From positions 682,001 to 746,000 of the forward strand of contig NZ_CP059139.1 of the NCBI RefSeq assembly GCF_014109765.1: 64,000 bases of DNA, in the 5' to 3' direction. Numbering within the stretch: position 1 is the first letter of the stretch; the number at the start of each line of letters is the position of its first letter. The translations under genes were made by a program, and so were the position numbers. The notes under the pieces are model-generated. The model had not been told where the DNA came from, did not search any database, and was given only the letters and a program-made list of their open reading frames with translations. Source of the DNA: Pseudomonas berkeleyensis. Its GTDB lineage: Bacteria; Pseudomonadota; Gammaproteobacteria; Pseudomonadales; Pseudomonadaceae. Below, piece after piece: positions 1 through 10,301 of the stretch.

Positions 1-1488
<1,488 letters not shown>

Positions 1489-1543
1489 CTAGGAATAGGC
1501 CGGTGCCGCCAGCCGCGAGTTCCCTCTTTCGAGGGCGCGCGGC

Positions 1544-4500
1544 TCATTGTTCCGGTTCGGCTTCGATCTTCACTTCACCTTTGCCGTCGCGGCGTTGCAG
1601 GAAAATATCCATCTTCGGTACGCCGGAGATGTTGATGCCATGCTCGCTGAACAGCTGGTCGACACGGCGGTTGAGCTCATCGGTCGCCGGGCCGCGGTCA
1701 CCCAATTCACGTACGAATACCTTCAGCTCGAAGGTCAGGGTGCTGGCGCCGTACAGGGTCAACTGCGAGCTGGGCAGTGGATCACGCATCACCCGCGAGT
1801 TTTCATGCGCAGCCTGCAGCAGCAGTTCGCGCACCTGTTCCAGGTCGGCGCCGCGGTTGACCACGAAGGTCAGGACGACGCGGGTGACACTGTCGACCAG
1901 GGTCCAGTTGATCAACTGCGTAGTGATGAAGATCTGGTTCGGCACGATGACCGCTTTGCGGTCGCCGTCGATGATGTGCGTGGCGCGGATATGAATGCGC
2001 TTGACCGTGCCGGTGACGCCACCGACCGTGACCAGGTCGCCGATACGTACCGGGCGCTCGAAGAGAATGATCAGGCCGGAAACGAAGTTGGCGAAGATCG
2101 CCTGCAGGCCGAAACCCAGACCCACCGACAGCGCTGCGACCAGCCATTGCAGCTTGTCCCAGCTGACGCCCAGTATGCCCAGCGTGGTGACTGTGCCGAT
2201 GCCAATCAGCACGTAGGAGAGCAGGGTGGTGGTGGCATAGGCGCTGCCTTGTGCCAGGTTCAGGCGTGACAGCACCAGGACTTCCAGCAGACCAGGCAGG
2301 TTGCGCGCCAGGGCGACGGTCAGGGCGACGATGAGCAGGGCGCCGAGTACGTCGAGCAGGCTGATGGGGAGCAGGCCGGTAGCGCTGGTGTATTCGTACA
2401 GGGTGATGTTGTTGAGGTAGGTGAACACGCTGAGCAGATCGGCCCAGACCCAGTAGAGGCCAACCAGGAAACCACCGAACAGCGCCAGGCGGATCAAGCG
2501 TAGCGATTGCTGGTTGACCTGCTGCATGTCGAGGATCGGTGACTCCACCACCATTTCACTATCGCCATGCTCGCGGTTCTCGGCTTCCGCTTCGGCTTGG
2601 CGCTGCGCCTGGGCGCGCTGGTAGGCCAGACGGCGCGCGGCCACGGCCAGGCCGCGAATGAGACTGGCCTCCGCCAGGAGCCAGATCAGCAGCAGGTAAA
2701 GCGTTTCGATCAGGCGGTCGGTGAGCTTCAGGGCCGTGTAGTAGTAGCCGAAGAACAGCGCCGCGATCAGTACCAGCGGTAGCAGGCTGAAGGCGATGCC
2801 GGCCGTCGAACGCAGCGCGGTGAGGCTTTCCCGCTCGGGATTCTTGAGCAGCAGGCGCAGCATCAGCCAGGCGACCAGCGCGTAGCAGATGATCACGACG
2901 ACGATGCCGATCACGTCCTCGGCCAGATTGGCCGGCTGGTGTTCGGCGAAGCTGACCACCGCTACCAATGCCATCACCACCAGGCCCAGGTAGCGCACCT
3001 GGGTACGCAGGAAGGTGACGGTCGGGCGTGTCCAGCGGAAATGCAATTCGGCAACGCCACTGGGTGCCAGCACGCGATACAGGGTGTAGAACACCAGCCA
3101 GGCCTGGGCCATCTGGAACAACGCCGCCGAGAGGTTGGCGTTGTGTCCGCGCAGATCCTGTTGCAGGGCGTAACCGCACAGTGCCAGGAACAGCGTGCCG
3201 GGCAGGGCGAGCAACAGGGTCAGCAGCAGCGCCAGTGGCGTGTGCAACTGGCTGTCGAGTTTGTAGTGGCCGATATCGGCGTGCAGCGCCGAGAGTTTTT
3301 CGAACATGTAGCGGCGCTGCCAGAGCAGTGCCGCGATCATCAGCAGCAGCGGCAGGAACAGCAGAGGACGTTGCAGCAGGCTGGCGCCGATTTCCTGTAT
3401 CGCCGTGCCCCAGGGGATGTCGTGCAACTGCTGGCTGACGCGTTGGGGCGCGGCCTTGAGCCATTGCAGATCCAGCGGACGGTTGCTGGGTAGCCAGAAC
3501 ATCTGCTCGTCCAGGGTGGCGCGCAGGGTGGCGGCGGTGGTTTCCAGTTCCGTGCGATTGAGCTGCAGGGTAATGGATTCGCCGAGCAGGGCGTCGAGCT
3601 CACGGTTCAGGCGGTCGAGCAGTTCTCGGCGCGTGGCCAGTTGTGCCTGTAGTGCGCTGCGCAACTCGGCGTCGGCCTCTTCGCTGGGGCGGTTGGCGAG
3701 CAGTTGATCGATATAGCGCTCGGGCTGAGCGACGGCGTCGCGCTGCTGGCCAATCTCGAACTGATTCAGCCGCAGGTCGGCGATTTCGTTGGTCAGGTTG
3801 CTGCGATCCTGGGGAACATTGGGCAGCGCCTGTTTCTGCTGGTAGAGAATCTTCGAGAGCAGCAGGCTGCCCTGCAGCACGCTGATCTGTTCATCCAGGG
3901 CCTGGCTGGTCTGGTTCAGGCTATCGAGCTGCTGCTGGGTCTGCAGGTTCTGCTGGGTGCGCTTGTTGAGGCGCTCGGTGACTTCCAGCAGGTAGTCGGA
4001 GAGTTTGAGGTTGAGCGCACTTTCCTGGGCCAGCAGGCTACCGCCGGAAGTGGCGCGGCGGACTTCCTGCGATTGTTCGTCGACCGCTTGCTGCGACTCG
4101 GCGCGGCGCTTGTCGTTGATCAGGTTCTGCAGCTCCAGGCGCTCCTGCTCGACCCGGCGGATGCGTTCGTCGAGCAGCTCGCGACGGCTGTTGCCGAGAT
4201 CCTGCAGCAGGCTGTTGCCGGCCAGCTCCTGGCGCCGCAGGTTGGTCTGTGCGGCGAGCAGGGCCAGTTCGGCATTCAACTGGTCACGCAGCTCAGGCGT
4301 CAGGGGCTTGTCGTCCAGGCGATCGCTCTTCAACGCGAGGTTGATCTGCTGGGTACGAACCTGGTTATTGCCGATTTCCGTCTGGGCGCGCTCGGGGCGG
4401 GTCTGCGCATTGATCACCAGGCTGTTGGCCTCGATGATCTGCTGTTGCCAATCATTCAACTGGCGGCTGCGCTCGGCGAGCAACTGATCCAGCTCCTGCG

Positions 4501-4834
4501 GTGCGCTTCTGGCATAGACCTTGGCCACGTCGGTCGAGGCACTTCCCTGCAGGCGCGCCAGTTGGCTGCGGGCTTCTGCGATTTGCCGTGGCGCTTCCTC
4601 GAGCTGCTGGTTCAGTAGCTTGAGGCGCTGCTCGCTGGCGTCGCGATCCTGCAGCAGGCGCAGGGTCTGCTCCAGCGTCTTCTGTATCGCCGTTTGCTCG
4701 GGCTCGGCTAGCTTGCGTTCGGCCAGGGTATCGAGGCTGCGCTGTACGGCATCGATCTTGGGCGGCTCGCCCGCGTGCAGCGGCAGGTTGAAGGCAAGCA
4801 GGGTGACGGCGAGAAGGAGGCGCAGCAGGGGCAT
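1544..4834 (-). CDS. MscK/KefA-like mechanosensitive channel, large MscS family
   Basis: This 1,096-residue inner-membrane channel probably opens on membrane tension to release ions during osmotic downshock. The start at 4834 (MPLLRLLLAVTLLAFNLPLHA) gives a clear signal peptide; the frame is open upstream to 4939, but that would bury the signal. Residues about 25-480 are Gln/Glu/Leu-rich coiled coil in the periplasm, followed by many hydrophobic helices (about 515-870). Near the C-terminus lies the MscS pore and beta domain: GLGFGLQAIFANFVSGLIIL, then FERPVRIGDLVTVGG and VPNQIFITTQLINWTL. Architecture and length match the KefA/MscK group (PA5022-like) rather than small MscS. It lacks an obvious partner gene. 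E. coli MscK is K+-regulated; whether this one is cannot be seen. Confidence 0.93.
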   Translation of the reverse strand: MPLLRLLLAVTLLAFNLPLHAGEPPKIDAVQRSLDTLAERKLAEPEQTAIQKTLEQTLRLLQDRDASEQRLKLLNQQLEEAPRQIAEARSQLARLQGSASTDVAKVYARSAPQELDQLLAERSRQLNDWQQQIIEANSLVINAQTRPERAQTEIGNNQVRTQQINLALKSDRLDDKPLTPELRDQLNAELALLAAQTNLRRQELAGNSLLQDLGNSRRELLDERIRRVEQERLELQNLINDKRRAESQQAVDEQSQEVRRATSGGSLLAQESALNLKLSDYLLEVTERLNKRTQQNLQTQQQLDSLNQTSQALDEQISVLQGSLLLSKILYQQKQALPNVPQDRSNLTNEIADLRLNQFEIGQQRDAVAQPERYIDQLLANRPSEEADAELRSALQAQLATRRELLDRLNRELDALLGESITLQLNRTELETTAATLRATLDEQMFWLPSNRPLDLQWLKAAPQRVSQQLHDIPWGTAIQEIGASLLQRPLLFLPLLLMIAALLWQRRYMFEKLSALHADIGHYKLDSQLHTPLALLLTLLLALPGTLFLALCGYALQQDLRGHNANLSAALFQMAQAWLVFYTLYRVLAPSGVAELHFRWTRPTVTFLRTQVRYLGLVVMALVAVVSFAEHQPANLAEDVIGIVVVIICYALVAWLMLRLLLKNPERESLTALRSTAGIAFSLLPLVLIAALFFGYYYTALKLTDRLIETLYLLLIWLLAEASLIRGLAVAARRLAYQRAQAQRQAEAEAENREHGDSEMVVESPILDMQQVNQQSLRLIRLALFGGFLVGLYWVWADLLSVFTYLNNITLYEYTSATGLLPISLLDVLGALLIVALTVALARNLPGLLEVLVLSRLNLAQGSAYATTTLLSYVLIGIGTVTTLGILGVSWDKLQWLVAALSVGLGFGLQAIFANFVSGLIILFERPVRIGDLVTVGGVTGTVKRIHIRATHIIDGDRKAVIVPNQIFITTQLINWTLVDSVTRVVLTFVVNRGADLEQVRELLLQAAHENSRVMRDPLPSSQLTLYGASTLTFELKVFVRELGDRGPATDELNRRVDQLFSEHGINISGVPKMDIFLQRRDGKGEVKIEAEPEQ

Positions 4835-4978
4835 GGTCGAGGATCTGTGATTGGACGGGCAGGCGACGGTGACGAATGTCGAACCGCGGTTGGACGTTAC
4901 TCCCGGCAGTTGGTTTCCTGCAAGGCTGATGCATTGCACGTCAGCTTAGGGATCGAGTGGGCTCGGGAAAATCAGTGC

Positions 4979-5097
4979 GTAGGGCGGGTTGGGCGCCGAC
5001 CGGTAGTGGCGCCAGCGAACAGTCCGCCGTGTTTGGGCGCCGCACAAATCCAGCGGCGACTGCTGCACGAACGGATCGCCGCCCGGTACGCCCTACG
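4979..5097. repeat. Palindromic intergenic element with CGTAGGGCG ends
   Basis: This element fills most of the 293-base gap between the mscK-like start and the acyl-CoA dehydrogenase stop. It begins with CGTAGGGCG (4979-4987) and ends with the exact complement CGCCCTACG (5089-5097). The right end (5061-5098, read on the minus strand) is nearly identical to 11254-11294 on the plus strand, so it is a dispersed repeat. No coding potential is evident. The remaining bases of the gap (4835-4978 and 5098-5127) show nothing beyond the leader of the channel gene. Confidence 0.6.
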
Positions 5098-5127
5098 TTC
5101 TGTGCAGCGTGCCCTACCGCTCCCTAT

Positions 5128-6933
5128 CTAGAACCACTCGTTTTGCATGCCCAGGCAGGTATTGTCGCGTGCTTCGAGGATGGCCAGATCGTGGTGGCAG
5201 CTCGGCACTTCCCAGGTCAGGAAGTAATGTGCCGCCTGCAACTTGCCACGGTAGAAGGCCTGCTCCTCGGCATCGCTCGTGCGCGCCAGACCTTGCTCGG
5301 CGCGAATCGCCTGTTCCAGCCAGCGCCAGCCGATCACCGTGTGACCGAATGCCTTCAGGTACAGCGCCGAGTTGGCCAGGCCCTGATTGACCTTGCCGCT
5401 CATCAGATCGCCGAGCAGCGCCAGGGTCACTGCCTGCAGGCGTGCCAACAGTTGCTCCAGCGGCTGGCGCAGGGCGGTGAGCGATTCATGAGCGCTGGCG
5501 CGCTGGCAGCAGTCGTTGATCAGCTTGAGCAGTTGTTTGAGTGCAGCGCCGCCGTTCTGCGAAACCTTGCGCCCAAGCAGGTCGAGCGACTGGATACCGT
5601 GGGTGCCTTCGTGAATCGGGTTGAGGCGGTTGTCGCGGTAGTACTGCTCCACCGGGTATTCGCGGGTGTAGCCATGGCCGCCGAGAATCTGGATGGCCAG
5701 TTCGTTGGCCTTGAGGCAGAACTCCGACGGCCAGGACTTGACGATGGGGGTGAGCAGGTCGAGCAGTTCCAGGGCGCGGGTGCGCTCTTCGGCGGTTTCC
5801 AGGGTGTGGGTGTCGTCGAACAGGCGCGCGGCGTACAGCCCGAGGTCGAAGGCGCCTTCGACGTAGGCCTTCTGCGTCAGCAGCATGCGACGTACGTCGG
5901 CGTGCTCGACGATGGAGATCTGCGGGCTGGTCGGATCCTTGCCATCGGGCTGGCGGCCCTGTGGGCGGTTGCGCGCGTAGTCCAGCGAATACAGGTAACC
6001 GGCGTAGCCGAGCATGATCGCGCCCATGCCGACGCCGATACGCGCTTCGTTCATCATCTGGAACATGTAGGACAGGCCTGCGTGCGGCTTGCCCACCAGG
6101 TAGCCGACACATTCACCGTTGTCGCCGAAGTTCAGCGCCGTGGACGTGGTGCCGCGCCAGCCCATCTTGTGGAACAGCCCGGCCAGGGTCACGTCGTTGC
6201 GTGCGCCGAGGCTGCCGTCGTCGTTGACGTGGAACTTGGGCACCAGGAACAGGCTGATGCCCTTCACCCCAGGCGGGGCGTCCGGCAGCTTGGCCAGCAC
6301 CATGTGCACGATGTTCTCGGAGATCGGCTGGTCACCGCCGGAGATGAAGATCTTGTTGCCCTTGATCCGGTAGCTGCCGTCGGCGTGCGGCTCTGCTTTG
6401 GTGCGGATGTCCGACAGCGACGAGCCGGCGTGCGGTTCGGTCAACGCCATGGTGCCGAAGAAGCGGCCGTCGATGATCGGCTGCAGGTAGCGGGACTTCT
6501 GCTCTTCGTTGCCGAAGGCTTCGATCAGGTTGGCCACGCCCATGGTCAGCATCGAGTAGGAGCTGGTGGCGATATTGGCCGACTGGAAATGCGCGAAGCA
6601 GGCCTGTGACAGCAGGTTGGGCAGCTGCATGCCGCCGTGCTCGAAATCGCGGGTGGCATTGAGGAAACCGGCTTCGTGGAAGGCACGCAGAGCAGGCTCG
6701 ACCTCAGGGATCAGCACCGCGCCACCATCGACGTACTGCGGCTCGTTTTCGTCGTTCTTGCGGTTGTGCGGAGCAAACAGCTCTTCGGCGATGCCGCGCG
6801 CGGTGCTGACCGCCGCGTCGAAGGTCTCGCGGTTGTGATCGGCGAAACGCGGGCGCTGGGTCAGGGCTTCGGCGTCGAGCACTTCATAGAGTTCGAACGC
6901 CAGGTTGCGGGAGCTGAGCAGGGTCTCGGACAT
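5128..6933 (-). CDS. Acyl-CoA dehydrogenase, long FadE-like form with C-terminal extension
   Basis: This 601-residue flavoprotein should catalyse the first, alpha-beta dehydrogenation step of acyl-CoA degradation, passing electrons to ETF. The FAD/substrate loop reads MALTEPHAGSSLSDIRT, followed by GNKIFISGG. The catalytic Glu is in NPIHEGTHGIQS (about residue 430). About 150 further residues follow, as in the acyl-CoA dehydrogenase group with an acetyl-CoA-dehydrogenase-like C-terminal domain. The start at 6933 (MSETLLSSRNLAFELYEVL) is chosen because it fits the PA5020-type N-terminus; an ORF extension to 7032 is not family-like. The exact chain length of the substrate cannot be told. It is separated from the upstream nitronate monooxygenase by a REP element, so co-transcription is uncertain. 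Confidence 0.93.
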   Translation of the reverse strand: MSETLLSSRNLAFELYEVLDAEALTQRPRFADHNRETFDAAVSTARGIAEELFAPHNRKNDENEPQYVDGGAVLIPEVEPALRAFHEAGFLNATRDFEHGGMQLPNLLSQACFAHFQSANIATSSYSMLTMGVANLIEAFGNEEQKSRYLQPIIDGRFFGTMALTEPHAGSSLSDIRTKAEPHADGSYRIKGNKIFISGGDQPISENIVHMVLAKLPDAPPGVKGISLFLVPKFHVNDDGSLGARNDVTLAGLFHKMGWRGTTSTALNFGDNGECVGYLVGKPHAGLSYMFQMMNEARIGVGMGAIMLGYAGYLYSLDYARNRPQGRQPDGKDPTSPQISIVEHADVRRMLLTQKAYVEGAFDLGLYAARLFDDTHTLETAEERTRALELLDLLTPIVKSWPSEFCLKANELAIQILGGHGYTREYPVEQYYRDNRLNPIHEGTHGIQSLDLLGRKVSQNGGAALKQLLKLINDCCQRASAHESLTALRQPLEQLLARLQAVTLALLGDLMSGKVNQGLANSALYLKAFGHTVIGWRWLEQAIRAEQGLARTSDAEEQAFYRGKLQAAHYFLTWEVPSCHHDLAILEARDNTCLGMQNEWF

Positions 6934-7041
6934 GGAACGGGCCTCTAGATGATCAATCGAGTCTAGGCAGCCAGCACCCTGGCTGCCCAGTACCATCATC
7001 GGCCGTGATAAAGCGTTAAATCCTGCCGCCAATGTCCGTTC

Positions 7042-7064
7042 GTAGGAGCGGCTTCAGCCGCGAA
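7042..7064. repeat. Pseudomonas REP-type extragenic palindrome
   Basis: The sequence GTAGGAGCGGCTTCAGCCGC followed by GAA is a textbook Pseudomonas REP: a conserved GTAGGAGCG head and a CGGCT-TC-AGCCG hairpin. It lies directly after the stop of the nitronate monooxygenase gene, between two genes of the same strand. Such elements are mobilised by RAYT transposases and can affect mRNA stability. Only one copy was recognised in this window. Confidence 0.85.
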
Positions 7065-7066
7065 CC

Positions 7067-8113
7067 TCAACCTCGAGCGAAGCCCCGCGCCAGTTCGCGG
7101 GTCAGCTCGGCGGCGGGCATCGGCCGGCAACCGGCGACGTTCTGCCCTGCCCACAGCGGTGAGAAATCACCGCTGCCCTGCGCTTCGGCCGCCGCACGCA
7201 GCGGTGCGATGGCCGCAGTCGCGAGGGGGAAGGCGGGTGCCTGTTCGCTGAGTGGGCCCAGTTCGCGCATCAGGCGGTTGACGATGCCGCGTGCCGGGCG
7301 ACCGCTGAACAGATTGGTCAGCGCCGTGTGGCGCGCCGCTGGGCTTTGCAGGGCCGCGCGGTGGATGGCGCTGGTCGTGGCCTCCGGACAAAGCAGGTAC
7401 GCGCTGCCGATCTGCACGCCGGCCGCGCCAAGGGCCATGGCCGCAGCCACAGCACGTGCGTCGCTGATGCCGCCGGCAGCGATCACCGGCACCGACAGGG
7501 CATCGACCAGTTGCGGCAGCAGGGCGAAGGTACCGAGTTGGCGGCTCAGGTCGTGATCGAGAAAATGTCCGCGATGGCCGCCGGCTTCCAGACCCTGCGC
7601 GATCACTGCATCGACGCCACGCTCTTGCAGCCACAGTGCTTCATCCAGAGTGGTGGCGCTGGAAAGTATCTTCGCCCCGCTGCGCCGTACCCGCTGCAGC
7701 AACGACTCTTCCGGCAGACCGAAGTGAAAACTCACGACCGCCGGGCGGAATTCCTCTACCAGGGCGGCAGCCTCTTCGTTGAATGGCAGGCGCCCTGGCC
7801 CGCCTGCGATGCTGGCCTGCTCCGCCCCCAGTTCGCGGTAGTAGGGGGCCAGGGCTTTGCGCCAGATCGTTTCGCGCGTCGCGTCCGCTGCTGGTGATAC
7901 ATGGCTGAAGAAGTTCAGGTTGAACGGGCGCTCGGTCAGGCCATGCATGGCCTCCAGTTCCTGGCGCAGGGCGGCGGGCGTGAGCATGGCGCAGGGAATC
8001 GAGCCGAGACTGCCGGCCTGGCACACGGCGGCAGCCAGTCGGTGATCCTGCGAGCCAGCCATTGGCGCCTGGATCAGAGGGAGTTCGCTGCCGAGCAGGG
8101 TGGTGAGAGGCAT
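7067..8113 (-). CDS. Nitronate monooxygenase (2-nitropropane dioxygenase family)
   Basis: This FMN-dependent TIM-barrel enzyme is predicted to oxidise alkyl nitronates such as propionate 3-nitronate. It is 348 residues from ATG 8113 (MPLTTLLGSELPLIQAPMAG); the N-terminal LPLIQAPMAG segment is a hallmark. GLEAGGHRGHF (near residue 175) and AAGGISDARAVAAAMALGA plus GVQIGSAYLLCPE (near residue 220-250) form the phosphate and flavin site. Upstream on the same strand, 14 bp away, is the MFS transporter gene, so the two may be cotranscribed. A role in detoxification is inferred from the family. Confidence 0.92.
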   Translation of the reverse strand: MPLTTLLGSELPLIQAPMAGSQDHRLAAAVCQAGSLGSIPCAMLTPAALRQELEAMHGLTERPFNLNFFSHVSPAADATRETIWRKALAPYYRELGAEQASIAGGPGRLPFNEEAAALVEEFRPAVVSFHFGLPEESLLQRVRRSGAKILSSATTLDEALWLQERGVDAVIAQGLEAGGHRGHFLDHDLSRQLGTFALLPQLVDALSVPVIAAGGISDARAVAAAMALGAAGVQIGSAYLLCPEATTSAIHRAALQSPAARHTALTNLFSGRPARGIVNRLMRELGPLSEQAPAFPLATAAIAPLRAAAEAQGSGDFSPLWAGQNVAGCRPMPAAELTRELARGFARG

Positions 8114-8127
8114 GGAATGGCTCCGTT

Positions 8128-9294
8128 TCAGCGGTTGGGTTGCGGTTCGGCCACGTGCCAGGCCCAAAACAGGGCCCAGAGCAGCGCAGCCGCGCCAATG
8201 GAAAAACTGCTCGTGAGGCTATGGCCGGCGGCTGTCCAGTGTTCCACCAGCCAGGGGCCGAGCAACTGGCTGCCGCCATAGAGACTGATCAGCAGCGCCG
8301 CCAGACGCAAGCCCTGGCCGGGGTTGAGCGCGCGAGCCAGGCGCTGGGTCAGCAGCACGGTACCGAGAAAGGTGCCGCCCACCAGTAGGGCGCAGGTCAT
8401 CACACCGATGGGGCCGGGCAACAGGATGGGCATGGCCACGCCGAGCAGTTGCAGCAGGTAGTTGGCCAGCAGGGCGCGACGATCGCCCAGCCAGGCACCT
8501 GCGTGGTTCCACAGGGTGGCCGATACCAGGCAGGCAAGCGCTGTCCACCACCAGTTGCCGATCAGCAGCGGATGGTCGGCGGGCAATTGCTCCCGAGCCA
8601 GTGCCGGCAGGAAGGTCAGCGGCAGGATGTACCCCAGGCCGGCACCGAGGTAGGCCATCAACAACGGTAGATTGCGCCTGTCGAGCAGTGGCGTTTGAGT
8701 GGTGACGTGGGACTTTTCGGGTAGATCCAGCGCCAGGCGTCGCAGCATGGGTGCGCAGAGCAGCGCCAAAGGCAGAGCGCAGAGGGCCATCGGCAACCAG
8801 CGCATCGGCCCTTGCCAGGGCGTGATGGTGACCAGTACGCCGCACAACAGCATGCCGCCACCCAACCCCAGGTACACCAGGCCGCTGAGTGCCGTCGCTT
8901 GGCGCAAGGCCAGCCACTCCAGAACCAGTGCCGGTGCGAGTACGAAGACAACGCCGTTGCTGATGCCATTGGCCAGGCGCAGCGCCGCGAGGCCGGTGAA
9001 GTCATGAACGAACACCTGGCCCAGGGTCAGGCCGGCGTTGATCAGCAGGGCCGCTGGCAGGCCCAGGCGCAAGCCACGTGGATTGGCCATGGGCAGTGCG
9101 AGCAGGGCGCCGAGCAGATAGCCCAGGTAGTTCCAGGTCGCCAACTGGGCGCCTTCGGCCAGGTCGAACAAACCGTCATCGAGCAACAGGGGTAGCAGCG
9201 GGGTATAGGCGAAGCGGCCGAGAGCGTGCACGACCACCAGCGCCAGGGCGGCGGCGAGCAGGGCGGTGAAGTGGCTGCGGTCGAATCTGGGCAT
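8128..9294 (-). CDS. YbfB/YjiJ-family MFS transporter
   Basis: A 388-residue membrane protein with about 12 hydrophobic helices. The N-terminal LGRFAYTPLLPLLLDDGL resembles the GRFxYTPxLP signature of the MFS_4 (YbfB/YjiJ) family. The start at 9294 (MPRFDRSHF) has GGAGG at ideal spacing. It is divergent from the LysR gene at 9388 and ends 14 bp before the nitronate monooxygenase start, suggesting a small LysR-controlled transporter-enzyme unit. The substrate is unknown; family members are usually annotated as putative efflux or sugar-type carriers without proof. Confidence 0.9.
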   Translation of the reverse strand: MPRFDRSHFTALLAAALALVVVHALGRFAYTPLLPLLLDDGLFDLAEGAQLATWNYLGYLLGALLALPMANPRGLRLGLPAALLINAGLTLGQVFVHDFTGLAALRLANGISNGVVFVLAPALVLEWLALRQATALSGLVYLGLGGGMLLCGVLVTITPWQGPMRWLPMALCALPLALLCAPMLRRLALDLPEKSHVTTQTPLLDRRNLPLLMAYLGAGLGYILPLTFLPALAREQLPADHPLLIGNWWWTALACLVSATLWNHAGAWLGDRRALLANYLLQLLGVAMPILLPGPIGVMTCALLVGGTFLGTVLLTQRLARALNPGQGLRLAALLISLYGGSQLLGPWLVEHWTAAGHSLTSSFSIGAAALLWALFWAWHVAEPQPNR

Positions 9295-9346
9295 CTGGCC
9301 TCCGGTCGTACCGCGCACCTTAGTCGTTGTCACCAACTGATCGTTA

Positions 9347-9373
9347 GTGAAAAATACTGCGGTCAATTTTCAC
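9347..9373. promoter_or_regulatory. Inverted repeat in the divergent LysR/MFS promoter region
   Basis: GTGAAAAAT (9347-9355) and AATTTTCAC (9365-9373) form an imperfect palindrome (8 of 9 positions) in the 93-bp gap between the two divergent starts. A second dyad, TTCAC-TTTT-GGTGAA, overlaps its right arm up to base 9382. LysR regulators typically bind dyads of this kind between their own gene and the divergent target, so this is the probable operator. Binding itself is not shown. Confidence 0.5.
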
Positions 9374-9387
9374 TTTTGGTGAAGTTA

Positions 9388-10257
9388 ATGGGTGCCTGGC
9401 AGCGACTCAATCCTCAGTTATTCCGCTACTTCCTCGCTGTAGCGCGTGAGGGCTCGTTGAGTGCTGCTGGCTTGCGCCTGAGCTGCGTGCCGTCGAACGT
9501 CTCGGCGCGCCTGCGACAACTGGAACAACAGCTCGACGCGCGACTGTTCCTGCGCCAGGGTCAGCGCTTGCGGCTGACGCCAGCGGGTGAGCGCCTGTTG
9601 CCCCATGCCGAACATCTGGAGCAGCTCTGCCAGAAGGCCTGGCGCAGCGTGCAGGAGGATATCTGGAGCGGTGATCTGCGCCTGGGCTCGATGGAAACCA
9701 CCGCGGCGGTGCGTCTGCCGGAGCTGCTCGCGGCATTTCACCAGCGGGCGCCGCGGGTCAACCTGCAGCTCAGCACCGGGCCGAGCCGGCGCCTGGTCGA
9801 AGGCGTGCTATCCGGAGTGCTGGACGGCGGATTGATCGGTGGGCCGTTCGAGCATCCCCAACTCGACTGCCTGCCCATCTGGCAGGAGGAGCTGATGCTG
9901 GTACTGCCGCCCGCACAGGATGCCTCCAGTCTGGAGAGCCGGCCGCAGACCTTGCTGGGTTTCCCCGAGGGCTGTCATTACCGAGAGCGCCTGGAGCGCT
10001 GGGCGGTCAGTCGTGGTTTGCAGGTGGCGGCGCGGCAGAGCTATGGCTCCATCGACGCCATCTTTGCCGGCATCGCTGCCGGCATGGGTATTGGCCTGTT
10101 GCCACGCAGCCTGCTCGAAAGTCACCCGCGTGTGCATCTGGTGCAGTATCAGGCCATTGCCCCTGAGCTGGGGGCGACCACCACGCTGTTGGCGCGTCGT
10201 CGCGATGCCGGCGAGCATCCGGCGCTGGCGTTGCTGTTGGAGCTGATGCGCGCGTAA
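9388..10257 (+). CDS. LysR-family transcriptional regulator
   Basis: A 289-residue LysR-type regulator. The N-terminal winged helix reads LFRYFLAVAREGSLSAAG, then SNVSARLRQLEQQL; the recognition helix is near residues 33-50. The rest is a periplasmic-binding-protein-like effector domain ending with a typical GMGIGLLPRSLLE segment. The start at 9388 (MGAWQRLNPQ) follows GGTGAA; longer in-frame starts reach into the divergent MFS gene and are unlikely. It probably controls the MFS transporter and the nitronate monooxygenase together with itself. The inducer is unknown. Confidence 0.93.
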   Translation: MGAWQRLNPQLFRYFLAVAREGSLSAAGLRLSCVPSNVSARLRQLEQQLDARLFLRQGQRLRLTPAGERLLPHAEHLEQLCQKAWRSVQEDIWSGDLRLGSMETTAAVRLPELLAAFHQRAPRVNLQLSTGPSRRLVEGVLSGVLDGGLIGGPFEHPQLDCLPIWQEELMLVLPPAQDASSLESRPQTLLGFPEGCHYRERLERWAVSRGLQVAARQSYGSIDAIFAGIAAGMGIGLLPRSLLESHPRVHLVQYQAIAPELGATTTLLARRRDAGEHPALALLLELMRA

Positions 10258-10301
10258 AGCCCGCTCAGCGGGTAAACTTGGCGACCGCTTCGGAGACCCC
10301 C

